From the NCBI RefSeq assembly GCF_019218755.1, contig NZ_JAHUWZ010000008.1, positions 124,001-188,000 on the forward strand: a stretch of 64,000 nucleotides of DNA. Reading direction: 5' to 3'. The notes below the pieces were generated by a model. The model searched no databases. It saw only the letters and a list, made by a program, of their open reading frames with translations, and had not been told where the DNA came from. The DNA comes from Acidovorax sp. sif1233 (GTDB lineage Bacteria; Pseudomonadota; Gammaproteobacteria; Burkholderiales; Burkholderiaceae_C). This document shows, one piece after another, positions 35,921 through 43,738 of the stretch; positions within the stretch are counted from its first letter, which is position 1; every line of letters starts with the position of its first letter. Made by a program: the position numbers and the translations under genes.

Positions 35921-38547
35921 CACTGCAGGGGCATCGAGAAGTTCAGAAAGACGCTGCGCTGTCGTTCGCGCACGCCGTCGTAGGGATGGCTGGCGATGCC
36001 CAGGCCGTAGCGCAGCGTGAGCCACTGGCCCAGGCTCCAGCTGTGTTCATAGCGCAGGCTCCACAGCGGGCCGCTGCCGAAGCCGCGCTGATGATAGTTG
36101 CCGCCACCGACCTCGATGGCCTGGAAGAACTGCCGGTCGTCGCTCTTCCACGTGAGCCATTGGGCCCGCGCCGCAAGCCGCACGCTGGCATCGCGCGGCG
36201 GGTTGAAGTACGGCGTGTCCAGCACGCGGCCACGGCCCGTGCCGGCCTCGAGCCGGGTCTCGGCCTGGACGCGCGGCGTGCTGACCCAGCGCTCGGTCCA
36301 GCCCAGGCCCAGGCCGCTGCGCACATTGCCGTCGCTGAAATCCAGGCGCTGCCACTGCAGGTTGAAGCGGCGCGCCTCGTTCACCACATGGCCCACGCCG
36401 CCCGCCATCTCGCGCGCGCCTGTGCCAGCTACCCGCGCCTTCCAGGGCAGTTCCTTGCTGTCGCCATCGTAGGCAGCCCACAGCCGCCAGGTATCGCTGG
36501 CGCGGTAGTCGACGCGAGCGGCCATCCCGTTGCGGTAAGGGCCGGCAGCGGCATGCTGCAGAGCACCTTCGGCCACCCAGGGACCGCGCTGCCAGCGCAG
36601 GCCGAGGCCACCACGGACCCTTTTGGCGTTGCCGGCCTCGGTGCTGCCCTGGGCGAGCGACTGGTCGTAGAACACGCGCCACTGGTCTGCGATGAGTCCC
36701 GAACTCAGACGGCTGTCGATGCGCCACTCGCTGCTGGCGATCACGGCGCCACCACGCGACGCCGCGGCGTCGACCTCAAGCCGCGCACCGGTGAGGGTAT
36801 CGCGCTTGCGTTCCATGTCGCGCACCTGCAGGCTGTCGGGAACATCGGCCACCAGCGATGCGGCGCGCTGGCGGGCTTCGCCGAACCAGCCCGCACCGAG
36901 CAGCGCCTCGACATGGCCGACGCGCATGCCGACGTCGTCGGGATGGTCCGCCATCTGCGCCTCAAGGCGCGCGAGCCCGGCCTCGGGGCGTTCGCGCAAG
37001 CGCTCGGTGAGGCTGGCGCCAAGGGCATAGCCCGCGTTGAGCGGCGCGTCCAGGGTCAGCGCCGTGAAGCTCTGCTGAGCAAGCGCGAGCCGGTCGGTGT
37101 AGAGCTGCATCAGCGCACGCATGCCAATCACCTCGGTGTATTGGCTGTTGGGCCGGCCAGGTTCGGGCGCCAGGCGCGTGAGCGCCGGCGTGCTCTCCTC
37201 GAGCCGCTTGAGCAGGGCTTCAGCCTGTTCGAAGCGGCCGGTGTCCAGATAGGCATAGACCAGGCCGAAGTGGATTTCGCCCGGCATCGGCACGTCCGCC
37301 CCGCCCTTCGCGATGGCGGCTTCATACAGGGGCACGGCCTCGGCCGAACGGCGCTCCTGCGCGAAAGCGCGGGCCGCCGCGGCGAGTCCGTGGAACGGCA
37401 GGTCGATGCCCGCCAAGCTCAGGGTTTCGTAGAGCGCGACGGCGTCCCCGGGACGGCCGCGCTCCACCAGCGCGAGCAGCCGATCGGACTCAAGATTCCT
37501 GCGCAGCACGCGCCAGGCCTCGGCGTCCGCGCCGTGGGCCTGCTGCGCCGCGGCTTCGAGCCGGACCAGGGCGGCCTCCTGGCCGGCCAGCACCTTGTCG
37601 AGTGCGACCACGCGCGCCACGCCCCGGCGTTGGTCGCGCTCCTGGAGGGCCCAGCGCAGCCGCTGGGCCAGTGCCTTCTGCTGCAGCATGGACAGCGCCA
37701 GCGCGGAAAAGGCGCCGGGGTTTTTCCCTGCGGCCGCTTCGGCGTTGTCGAAGGCGGTAGGCGCCGCGCCGTTGTCGGCGAGCAGAAAGTCGGCCTCGCG
37801 GCGAATGTCCAGGCGCTCGGGGCGCAGCGCACCGGCCTCGGCGTAGGCGGCCATCGCGATCAGTGGCTGGTCTTCGGCGCGGGCCACGGCAGCGCGCAAC
37901 TCCAGCAGCGCGACACGGACTTCGATGTGCTCTGCCGCTTTCCGCATGAGCGCCTCGCTGATTGTTTTCGCGCCCACGACATCTCCGCTGTCGAGGCGCC
38001 AGAAAGCTTCGTGGATGCGGGGTCCGAGCGCCTGCGGCTGCCGCGCGCGCCAGATGCTGATGGTGTCGCCTTGCAGCGCGGTGTCCTGCACGCGCCGCGC
38101 GGCCACGGCGAGCGCCTCCAGCGCGTAGTCGCTCAACCCCGCCGGGGTTTGCTGGCGTCCCAATGTCACGGCTTCGGCGAACTGGCCGCCGGCGGTCGCC
38201 ATCACGACGGCGTCGGAGACCAGACGCTGGCGCACGCTGTCGCTCAATGGCACGTCGAGCCAGTCCTTCAACTGCTGCAGCGCTTGGGCCGGGGGGACAT
38301 GCCCCCCGCGGTGCGCCAGGATCAAGGCATCATGCCGCTGCGGGTCATAGGCCATGGAACTGCGGTCCGTGGCAGCTGGGGTGGAGTCCGCCGGGTTCGC
38401 GAATGCCACCGAGGCACCCAGCATCAATGCGCAGGCGATGGGAGGGAAAGCCGTTGACCACCCTCGATGCCGCAGCGGAACTGCCCCGACAGCCCCGGAT
38501 GGCCGTTCCGCGGCAAACGATCCGCCGTCTTGTTGGAGGACTGGCAC
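35920..38547 (-). CDS. pgaA: PgaA, outer-membrane PNAG export porin
   Basis: An 875-residue protein that carries partly deacetylated PNAG across the outer membrane. Signal peptide (about 30-52, ending VAFANP), tetratricopeptide repeats (about 70-500) and a C-terminal beta-barrel ending in FLNFSMPLQ, an aromatic-rich outer-membrane signature. First gene of pgaABCD. The start appears to be GTG 38547; its n-region is long and no good ribosome-binding site is visible, so the start is provisional. It follows a roughly 263-base leader from a predicted sigma-54 promoter. Confidence 0.9.
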   Translation of the reverse strand: MPVLQQDGGSFAAERPSGAVGAVPLRHRGWSTAFPPIACALMLGASVAFANPADSTPAATDRSSMAYDPQRHDALILAHRGGHVPPAQALQQLKDWLDVPLSDSVRQRLVSDAVVMATAGGQFAEAVTLGRQQTPAGLSDYALEALAVAARRVQDTALQGDTISIWRARQPQALGPRIHEAFWRLDSGDVVGAKTISEALMRKAAEHIEVRVALLELRAAVARAEDQPLIAMAAYAEAGALRPERLDIRREADFLLADNGAAPTAFDNAEAAAGKNPGAFSALALSMLQQKALAQRLRWALQERDQRRGVARVVALDKVLAGQEAALVRLEAAAQQAHGADAEAWRVLRRNLESDRLLALVERGRPGDAVALYETLSLAGIDLPFHGLAAAARAFAQERRSAEAVPLYEAAIAKGGADVPMPGEIHFGLVYAYLDTGRFEQAEALLKRLEESTPALTRLAPEPGRPNSQYTEVIGMRALMQLYTDRLALAQQSFTALTLDAPLNAGYALGASLTERLRERPEAGLARLEAQMADHPDDVGMRVGHVEALLGAGWFGEARQRAASLVADVPDSLQVRDMERKRDTLTGARLEVDAAASRGGAVIASSEWRIDSRLSSGLIADQWRVFYDQSLAQGSTEAGNAKRVRGGLGLRWQRGPWVAEGALQHAAAGPYRNGMAARVDYRASDTWRLWAAYDGDSKELPWKARVAGTGAREMAGGVGHVVNEARRFNLQWQRLDFSDGNVRSGLGLGWTERWVSTPRVQAETRLEAGTGRGRVLDTPYFNPPRDASVRLAARAQWLTWKSDDRQFFQAIEVGGGNYHQRGFGSGPLWSLRYEHSWSLGQWLTLRYGLGIASHPYDGVRERQRSVFLNFSMPLQ

Positions 38548-38810
38548 TCGGCAATCCGGCTATCGATGGAATTTGGCAGCAGTGCGCGGCGCCCATGCAC
38601 GCCCCAGGCGCTCGCCGTCATCGCCGATGACTGCCTGGCAAGACGGGTGGAGGCAGGGTGGAGGGGCGTGCGGATTGGGGTGTGACAGCATGGAGATGGG
38701 GGTTCCTGAACCTGTGTTGGACGAAGCCGCCTTGTTCATGGCGGCTTGAAATCACGCAAGAAGATGGTTCACACGGCATCCATTTCTGCAATCGATGAAC
38801 CGATCAACGA
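38548..38810 (-). promoter_or_regulatory. Predicted pgaA mRNA leader with hairpin
   Basis: From the predicted sigma-54 start (about 38810) to the pgaA GTG is about 263 bases without a gene. A perfect eight-pair hairpin AAGCCGCC / GGCGGCTT (38724-38731 with 38740-38747) lies about 65 bases into it, with no U-run, so it is not a simple terminator. E. coli pgaA likewise has a long leader, controlled by CsrA; GGA motifs are sparse here. Confidence 0.45.
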
Positions 38811-38820
38811 ATGTCCATCT

Positions 38821-38836
38821 AGCAACGCATGTGCCA
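38821..38836 (-). promoter_or_regulatory. Sigma-54 (-24/-12) promoter of pgaABCD
   Basis: The minus strand reads TGGCACATGCGTTGCT, a full match to TGGCAC-N5-TTGCW (the -24 GG at 38835-38834, the -12 GC at 38823-38822), pointing at pgaA with transcription start near 38810. The operon ends with a sigma-54 activator gene. A match this complete is rare by chance. Remaining sequence to 39215 holds no gene. Confidence 0.75.
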
Positions 38837-38872
38837 CACGGCGCCATCCTTGTAAGCCATTGATTTCAAAGA

Positions 38873-38921
38873 GATTTTCATCTCCATGGCGGCACCTTTC
38901 CCGCATTCCTGGATGAAAATC
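38873..38921. promoter_or_regulatory. Inverted repeat upstream of the sigma-54 promoter, possible activator site
   Basis: GATTTTCATC (38873-38882) and GATGAAAATC (38912-38921) form a perfect ten-base dyad with a 29-base spacer, 40-85 bp upstream of the -24 element, where enhancer sites for NtrC-type activators usually lie. Assignment to this regulator is inference. Confidence 0.4.
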
Positions 38922-39215
38922 CATCCCAAAAAACCGGAGAGGCTGGAAATCCGCACATGCCGCGCAGTGATGCCCTGCGCCCGCGTTCACTCCAGACGCG
39001 GCATGTGCCTGAAGGAAAGACAACCCCGGGGCTTGTCCGGCCTGTGCCGGTGGCCAATGAGCCGACAGATCGCCCCCATACGCTGGGCGCCTTGCGGCTG
39101 GGGGGTGTCGCTGCGGGTGGATGGCCGCGCTGCGCATCCACAGAATGGCCATGGGGCTTCGGCAGCAACCTCGACGGATCCGAAATCTTCCCAGCCACGG
39201 ACTGGGCGGCCGCCT

Positions 39216-40700
39216 TCAACGATCCAGCGTGCGCAACACCTGCGCGAGCTTCTTCACAGCGGTCTCCAGTTCCTTCGGCGCATACGCGGCAAACCCCATG
39301 AGGAATCCGGCCCGGCTCGTGCCCGCTGCATGCAATGGCGTCAGTCCCAGCAGATCGATACCGGCACGCTGCGCTGCGCCCATGGCTTCCAGCTCGGGAA
39401 TGTCGCGAATGAACCGGCAGGGCATTTGCATGCCGCCGTCCGGCACTTCAGGCTCGACGAAGTCCGCCAGGTGCCTGCGCACGAGCAGTTCCAGGGCATC
39501 GCGCCGCTCACAATAGACGGCACGCATGGTCCGCACGTGGGCCCCGAAATGGCCACCCTCCATGAAGCGCGCCAGGGTCAGTTGCGGAATCGGCGCGCTG
39601 TGCCCATCCAGCAGGGTGCGTGCGGCGGTCATCGGAGCCACGAGTTCGGGCGGCAGCACCATGAAGGCAATGCGCAAGCCCGGAAACATCGACTTGGTGA
39701 ATGTGCCGATGTAGATCGTTCGCTGGTTCGGGTCCAGGCCCTGCACGCAGGCCGTGGGCTTGCCCGCGTAATGGAACTCGCTGTCGTAGTCATCCTCGAT
39801 GATCCAGGCCTGGTGCTGCCGGGCCCATTCGATGATGTCCAGCCGCCGGTCCAGCGCCAGGGTGGCTCCGGTCGGAAATTGATGCGAAGGCGTGAGAAAC
39901 ACCGCCTTGCCCGGTTGCCGCGCCTTGCGCAGAGGCTCCACCCGCATTCCCTCCCCATCCAGCGGCACGGGCACACATTCCAGCCCCGCGGCGTCGAACG
40001 CCTTGCGCGCGCCGTGGTACACGGGGTCTTCAACGAAGATGCGGTCGCCAGCGTCCAGCAGCACGGTAGCGCACAGGGTCAGGGCCTGCTGGGAGCTGGT
40101 GAGCACCAGCACACGCTCGGCCGTGGCATGCGCGCCGCGTTCGAGATTGACGTAGTTCGCAATCGCACGCCGTAGCGGCTCCATCCCTTGCGGTGGGCTG
40201 TGCAGCAGTGCCGTGGTGCCCCAGTCCTTCAGCACCTGCCGCTCCAGCCGCTCCCAGGTGGCCAGCGGGAAGCCGCGCGTTTCCGGCACGCCGGGAGCGA
40301 ACGGGCGGGGAGCCAGAAAGTCCCGCACCCCACCGCCGCGGAACATGGCCGATCCGCGCTGGCTCAGCCGCAGAGGTTCCCGCAGTGCCGCAGGGCGCCG
40401 CCCCGTGCCCCGCCCCCGCAAACGCTGAGCCCTCTCCGAAACGAAGCTGCCGCGGCCCACGCGCCGTTCGATAAACCCCTCGGCATGCAGCTGGCTGTAT
40501 GCCGCCTCCACCGTGTCGCGGGACAGGCCCAGCGACTTTGCCAGTGCGCGCGACGCAGGCAGTGGCGCCCCCACCTCCAGCGCACCGTCGAGGATGAGTT
40601 GCCGGATGGCGCGCTGAATGCGCGCGTGCAGGGGCAAAGCGCCATGCGCTGGATCGAGCACCCAGGCTTTCACGGATTCGAGTTGCGCATGCTTGAACAA
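39216..40700 (-). CDS. MocR-family (GntR HTH + aminotransferase) transcriptional regulator
   Basis: A 494-residue fusion of a GntR-type winged helix (about 25-90: PLHARIQRAIRQLILDG, then LGLSRDTVEAAYSQL) with a PLP-dependent aminotransferase-fold effector domain (about 130-490), with the PLP lysine in YIGTFTKSMFPGLRI. MocR proteins include PdxR (vitamin B6) and GabR. The first start is TTG 40700; GTG 40673 is an alternative. Divergent from the benE/yggS/amidotransferase operon, which it probably regulates. The presence of a PLP-homeostasis gene in that operon suggests a B6 link (inference). Confidence 0.88.
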   Translation of the reverse strand: MFKHAQLESVKAWVLDPAHGALPLHARIQRAIRQLILDGALEVGAPLPASRALAKSLGLSRDTVEAAYSQLHAEGFIERRVGRGSFVSERAQRLRGRGTGRRPAALREPLRLSQRGSAMFRGGGVRDFLAPRPFAPGVPETRGFPLATWERLERQVLKDWGTTALLHSPPQGMEPLRRAIANYVNLERGAHATAERVLVLTSSQQALTLCATVLLDAGDRIFVEDPVYHGARKAFDAAGLECVPVPLDGEGMRVEPLRKARQPGKAVFLTPSHQFPTGATLALDRRLDIIEWARQHQAWIIEDDYDSEFHYAGKPTACVQGLDPNQRTIYIGTFTKSMFPGLRIAFMVLPPELVAPMTAARTLLDGHSAPIPQLTLARFMEGGHFGAHVRTMRAVYCERRDALELLVRRHLADFVEPEVPDGGMQMPCRFIRDIPELEAMGAAQRAGIDLLGLTPLHAAGTSRAGFLMGFAAYAPKELETAVKKLAQVLRTLDR

Positions 40701-40729
40701 TTGGCCGGTATCTCATTGCAAAATTGGCT
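40693..40729. promoter_or_regulatory. Direct repeat in the MocR/benE divergent region
   Basis: TTGAACAATTGGCC (40693-40706) and TTGCAAAATTGGCT (40716-40729) match at 11 of 14 bases, 23 bp apart (about two helical turns). MocR regulators commonly bind direct repeats in their divergent promoters, and this one overlaps the MocR start. Confidence 0.45.
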
Positions 40730-40810
40730 AGGCACAGTATGCCATTTCAAGCCTATAAATCAGCACCATGGCCCGCTCCATGGGGCCACTTTCAGGAGCC
40801 CCGATCCCAC

Positions 40811-42076
40811 ATGCCGTCCCCACCGCCCGCCTCCTCTTCCCGCTGGTCCGATCTCGCCCATCCCATTGTCGCGGGCCTCATTTCCGTCATCGTCAACTAC
40901 GGCGGTACCTTCATTCTCGTGTTCCAGGCGGCCAGGGTGGCAGGCCTGAGCCCGGAGCTGACGGCATCGTGGGTGTGGTCGATTTCGATTGGCGTGGGCG
41001 TCACGGGGCTCATGCTCAGCTGGCGGACGCGCGAGCCGATCATTACCGCCTGGTCCACGCCGGCAGCGGCGTTCCTGGTGACTGCACTGGCCACCACGCC
41101 CTATGCCGAAGCGGTGGGCGCGTACCTGATCTCCGCCGCGGCCTTTGTGGCGCTGGGGCTGTCAGGCTGGTTCGAGCGCTTGATCCGGCTGATTCCTCCG
41201 GGCGTGGCCGCAGGCTTGCTCGCGGGCATCCTGCTGCAATTCGGCATCCAGGCTTTCGGCGGCATGGGCATCGATCCGGTGCTGGCTGGCTTGCTGATCG
41301 TGACGTATGTGGTGCTCAAGCGCTTCAGCGCACGCTATGCCGTCGTGGGCATCCTGGTGCTGGGCCTGCTCTTTCTGCTCATGCAGGACCGGGTGGACCT
41401 GTCGGGACTGGCGTTGAGACTCGCCGCCCCGGTCTTCACCATGCCGGCGTTCTCGCTCAATGCCTTGCTGAGCGTCGCCTTGCCCCTGTTCCTCATCACG
41501 CTGACCGGCCAGTACATGCCCGGCATGCTGGTGCTGCGCAATGACGGGTTCAGGACCAGCGCCAATCCCATCGTGGCGCTGACCGGGCTCGGCTCGCTGC
41601 TGATGGCGCCATTCGGTTCGCATGCCTTCAACATCGCTGCCATCACGGCCGCCATCGCCACGGGCCGGGAGGCGCACGAAGATCCGTCCAAGCGCTGGAT
41701 CGCGGGCATCGCCGCAGGCGTGTGCTACATCCTCGTGGGCGTGTTCGGCGTGACGCTGGCGGCTGTCTTCATGGCCTTCCCGGCGACCTTCATCACCACG
41801 CTGGCGGGGCTGGCGCTGCTGGGCACCATCGGCGGCAGTTTGGCCACCGCCCTGGCCGATGCCAAGACCCGTGAAGCGTCGCTGATCACCTTCCTGGCCG
41901 CCGCGGCCAACATCACGCTGCTGGGCATCGGTGGTGCGTTCTGGGGCCTGGTGGTGGGCCTGGCGGCGCACGCCGTGCTCAATGGCACGCTGCCGCGCCG
42001 CGGGCGCCCCGCCACCGCGGCACCGGCCGCAGAGCCCGCGATCATCAAGAGGGAAAGGAACCAGGCCAATGCCTGA
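40811..42076 (+). CDS. benE: BenE-family benzoate/H+ symporter-like transporter
   Basis: A 421-residue inner-membrane carrier with about 12 transmembrane segments and the BenE domain (HPIVAGLISVIVNYGGTFIL, YSISIG-like WVWSISIGVGVTGL, GSHAFNIAAITAAIATG). BenE homologues import benzoate, but its operon partners (YggS paralogue and amidotransferase) are not benzoate catabolism genes, so another substrate is likely. The start at 40811 has AGGAG 12 bases upstream; the frame is open further upstream. The stop overlaps yggS2 by 8 bp. Confidence 0.88.
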   Translation: MPSPPPASSSRWSDLAHPIVAGLISVIVNYGGTFILVFQAARVAGLSPELTASWVWSISIGVGVTGLMLSWRTREPIITAWSTPAAAFLVTALATTPYAEAVGAYLISAAAFVALGLSGWFERLIRLIPPGVAAGLLAGILLQFGIQAFGGMGIDPVLAGLLIVTYVVLKRFSARYAVVGILVLGLLFLLMQDRVDLSGLALRLAAPVFTMPAFSLNALLSVALPLFLITLTGQYMPGMLVLRNDGFRTSANPIVALTGLGSLLMAPFGSHAFNIAAITAAIATGREAHEDPSKRWIAGIAAGVCYILVGVFGVTLAAVFMAFPATFITTLAGLALLGTIGGSLATALADAKTREASLITFLAAAANITLLGIGGAFWGLVVGLAAHAVLNGTLPRRGRPATAAPAAEPAIIKRERNQANA

Positions 42077-42884
42077 GCCATCGGACACCCAGACCCGCCA
42101 CGACCAGCACGGCCGCTATCCGCAGGCAGCTTCCGTCGACGACTTCCGGCACAACCTGGCGGCGGTGCGCGCCCGCATGGATGCCGCCTGCCGCCGCGCG
42201 GGGCGCGACCCGGCCGGGGTGCGCCTGCTGCCGGTGAGCAAGACCAAGCCCGAGTCCAGCCTGCGCCTGGCCTACGCGGCGGGTTGCCGCCTGCTGGGTG
42301 AAAACAAGGTGCAGGAAGCCTTCGGCAAATGGGAAGCCATGCAGGACCTGGCCGATCTGCGCTGGTCGGTCATCGGCCATCTGCAGACGAACAAGACCAG
42401 GCTGGTGGCACGCTTCGCCAGCGAGTTCCAGGCACTGGACAGTCTGCGCGTGGCCGAGGCGCTGGAGCGCCGCCTGCAGGCCGAGGGCCGCGCGCTGGAT
42501 GTGCTCGTGCAGGTCAACACCTCGGGCGAGGCCAGCAAGTACGGCCTGTCGCCCGATGACGTTCCGGCGTTCCTGCGCGCGCTGCCCGCTTTCCCCGCGC
42601 TGCGCGTGCGCGGGCTGATGACGCTCGCGCTGTTTTCGCCAGAGGCGGAGCGGGTGCGGCAGTGCTTCATTCTGCTGCGCACTTTGCGCGACCGCTTGCG
42701 CCAGAGTGCGCCCGCCCACATCGCCCTGGAGGAACTGTCCATGGGCATGTCCGGCGATTTCGAGATCGCCATCGAGGAAGGCGCCACGGTGGTGCGTGTC
42801 GGCCAGGCCATCTTTGGCGCCCGCCCCCTGCCCGACAGCTACTACTGGCCCGGCGAGCCCAGCACCCAGGAGCCACGTCCATGA
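42069..42884 (+). CDS. Second YggS/PLPBP-family protein
   Basis: A 271-residue PLP-binding homeostasis protein, a diverged paralogue of 8798-9514. It keeps the PLP lysine in LLPVSKTKPESSL (K58), the WSVIGHLQTNKTR motif and the phosphate loop SMGMSGDFEIAIEEGATVVR, VGQAIFGARP. The N-terminal extension of about 20 residues differs from yggS. Start 42069 has AAGGA upstream and overlaps benE by 8 bp; the stop overlaps the amidotransferase start by four bases (ATGA), so the three are translationally coupled. Confidence 0.9.
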   Translation: MPEPSDTQTRHDQHGRYPQAASVDDFRHNLAAVRARMDAACRRAGRDPAGVRLLPVSKTKPESSLRLAYAAGCRLLGENKVQEAFGKWEAMQDLADLRWSVIGHLQTNKTRLVARFASEFQALDSLRVAEALERRLQAEGRALDVLVQVNTSGEASKYGLSPDDVPAFLRALPAFPALRVRGLMTLALFSPEAERVRQCFILLRTLRDRLRQSAPAHIALEELSMGMSGDFEIAIEEGATVVRVGQAIFGARPLPDSYYWPGEPSTQEPRP

Positions 42885-43600
42885 AAACCGCCATCGCCCT
42901 GCGCCATCTGCATTTTGAAGACCTGGGCACGCTCGAGCCGCTGCTGGCGGCGCGTGGCTATGCCGTGCGCTATCTGGACGCCACCACGGATGATCTGCAC
43001 GCCGTGGACACGACCGCGGCGGATCTGCTGGTGGTGCTGGGCGGCCCCATCGGCGCTTTCGATAACCACATCTACCCCTTCATCCACGACGAGCTGGCGG
43101 TGATACGTCAGCGGCTGCAAAGCCGGCGACCGCTGCTGGGCATCTGCCTGGGCGCGCAGCTGATTGCCCGCGCGCTGGGTGCGGGTGTTGCCAGCATGGG
43201 CATCAAGGAAATCGGCTTTGCGCGCCTGGTGCTGACCCCGGAAGGCGAGGCATCGCCGCTGGCGGCGCTGGCCCACATGCCCGTGCTGCACTGGCATGGC
43301 GACCGCTTCGACATTCCCGAGGGGGCAACGCGACTGGCGGGTACACCCACCTGCGCCAACCAGGCCTTCCGCATGGGACGCCACGTGCTGGCGCTGCAAT
43401 GCCATCTGGAAGCCGACCCCCGCCAGATCGAGCGATGGCTGGTCGGCCATGCCTGCGAACTCGCGCAGGCGGGCATCGATCCGCGCGCATTGCGCGCCGA
43501 AGCGCAAGCCTTGCAACCCGGTTTGCCGCTGGCGGCACGGGCGGCTTTCACCGCCTGGCTGGACGGGATCAAGGCAGGCCTTCAGGAGGAGACTCCGTGA
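42881..43600 (+). CDS. Class-I glutamine amidotransferase (GMP-synthase-like)
   Basis: A 239-residue stand-alone GATase1 domain. Catalytic triad: nucleophile in LLGICLGAQLIARALG (C89) and CHLE (H175, E177). The beta-barrel motifs VVLGGPIGAFD and PVLHWHGDRFD are typical of the GuaA-related glutamine amidotransferase family whose members act on unknown acceptors. No synthase partner is adjacent. Last gene of the benE operon; translationally coupled to yggS2. PLP synthase also uses a glutaminase (PdxT), but this protein is not PdxT-like in sequence. Confidence 0.85.
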   Translation: MKTAIALRHLHFEDLGTLEPLLAARGYAVRYLDATTDDLHAVDTTAADLLVVLGGPIGAFDNHIYPFIHDELAVIRQRLQSRRPLLGICLGAQLIARALGAGVASMGIKEIGFARLVLTPEGEASPLAALAHMPVLHWHGDRFDIPEGATRLAGTPTCANQAFRMGRHVLALQCHLEADPRQIERWLVGHACELAQAGIDPRALRAEAQALQPGLPLAARAAFTAWLDGIKAGLQEETP

Positions 43601-43659
43601 GAAAAACCCGGCATTCCACCGCATCTCGACCGCCATGAACCGGCCCGGCCTGGACCGAC

Positions 43660-43697
43660 CCCGGGCCAGAAATGGATAGCCCCATTTCTGGCCCGGG
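43660..43697. terminator. 16-bp perfect hairpin between convergent operons
   Basis: CCCGGGCCAGAAATGG (43660-43675) pairs perfectly with CCATTTCTGGCCCGGG (43682-43697) across a six-base loop. It lies between the ends of the benE operon and the EamA gene, where a bidirectional terminator would sit. There is no U-run on either strand, so termination may be Rho-assisted, or it may be a barrier hairpin. Confidence 0.6.
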
Positions 43698-43738
43698 ACG
43701 CACGACGCCGTCGCATGCGCTGAGGGCTGCGGGGCCCC

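Noticed and set aside
35875-38457. 860-residue plus-strand open frame opposite pgaA
   Set aside because: The minus strand encodes an unmistakable PgaA; this frame is Arg/His/Gly rich without motifs.
38548-38760. A second sigma-54 site close to the pgaA start (TTGGCAGCAGTGCGC near 38575)
   Set aside because: It lies on the opposite strand and its spacing and -12 element do not fit; the site at 38821-38836 is a far better match and correctly oriented.
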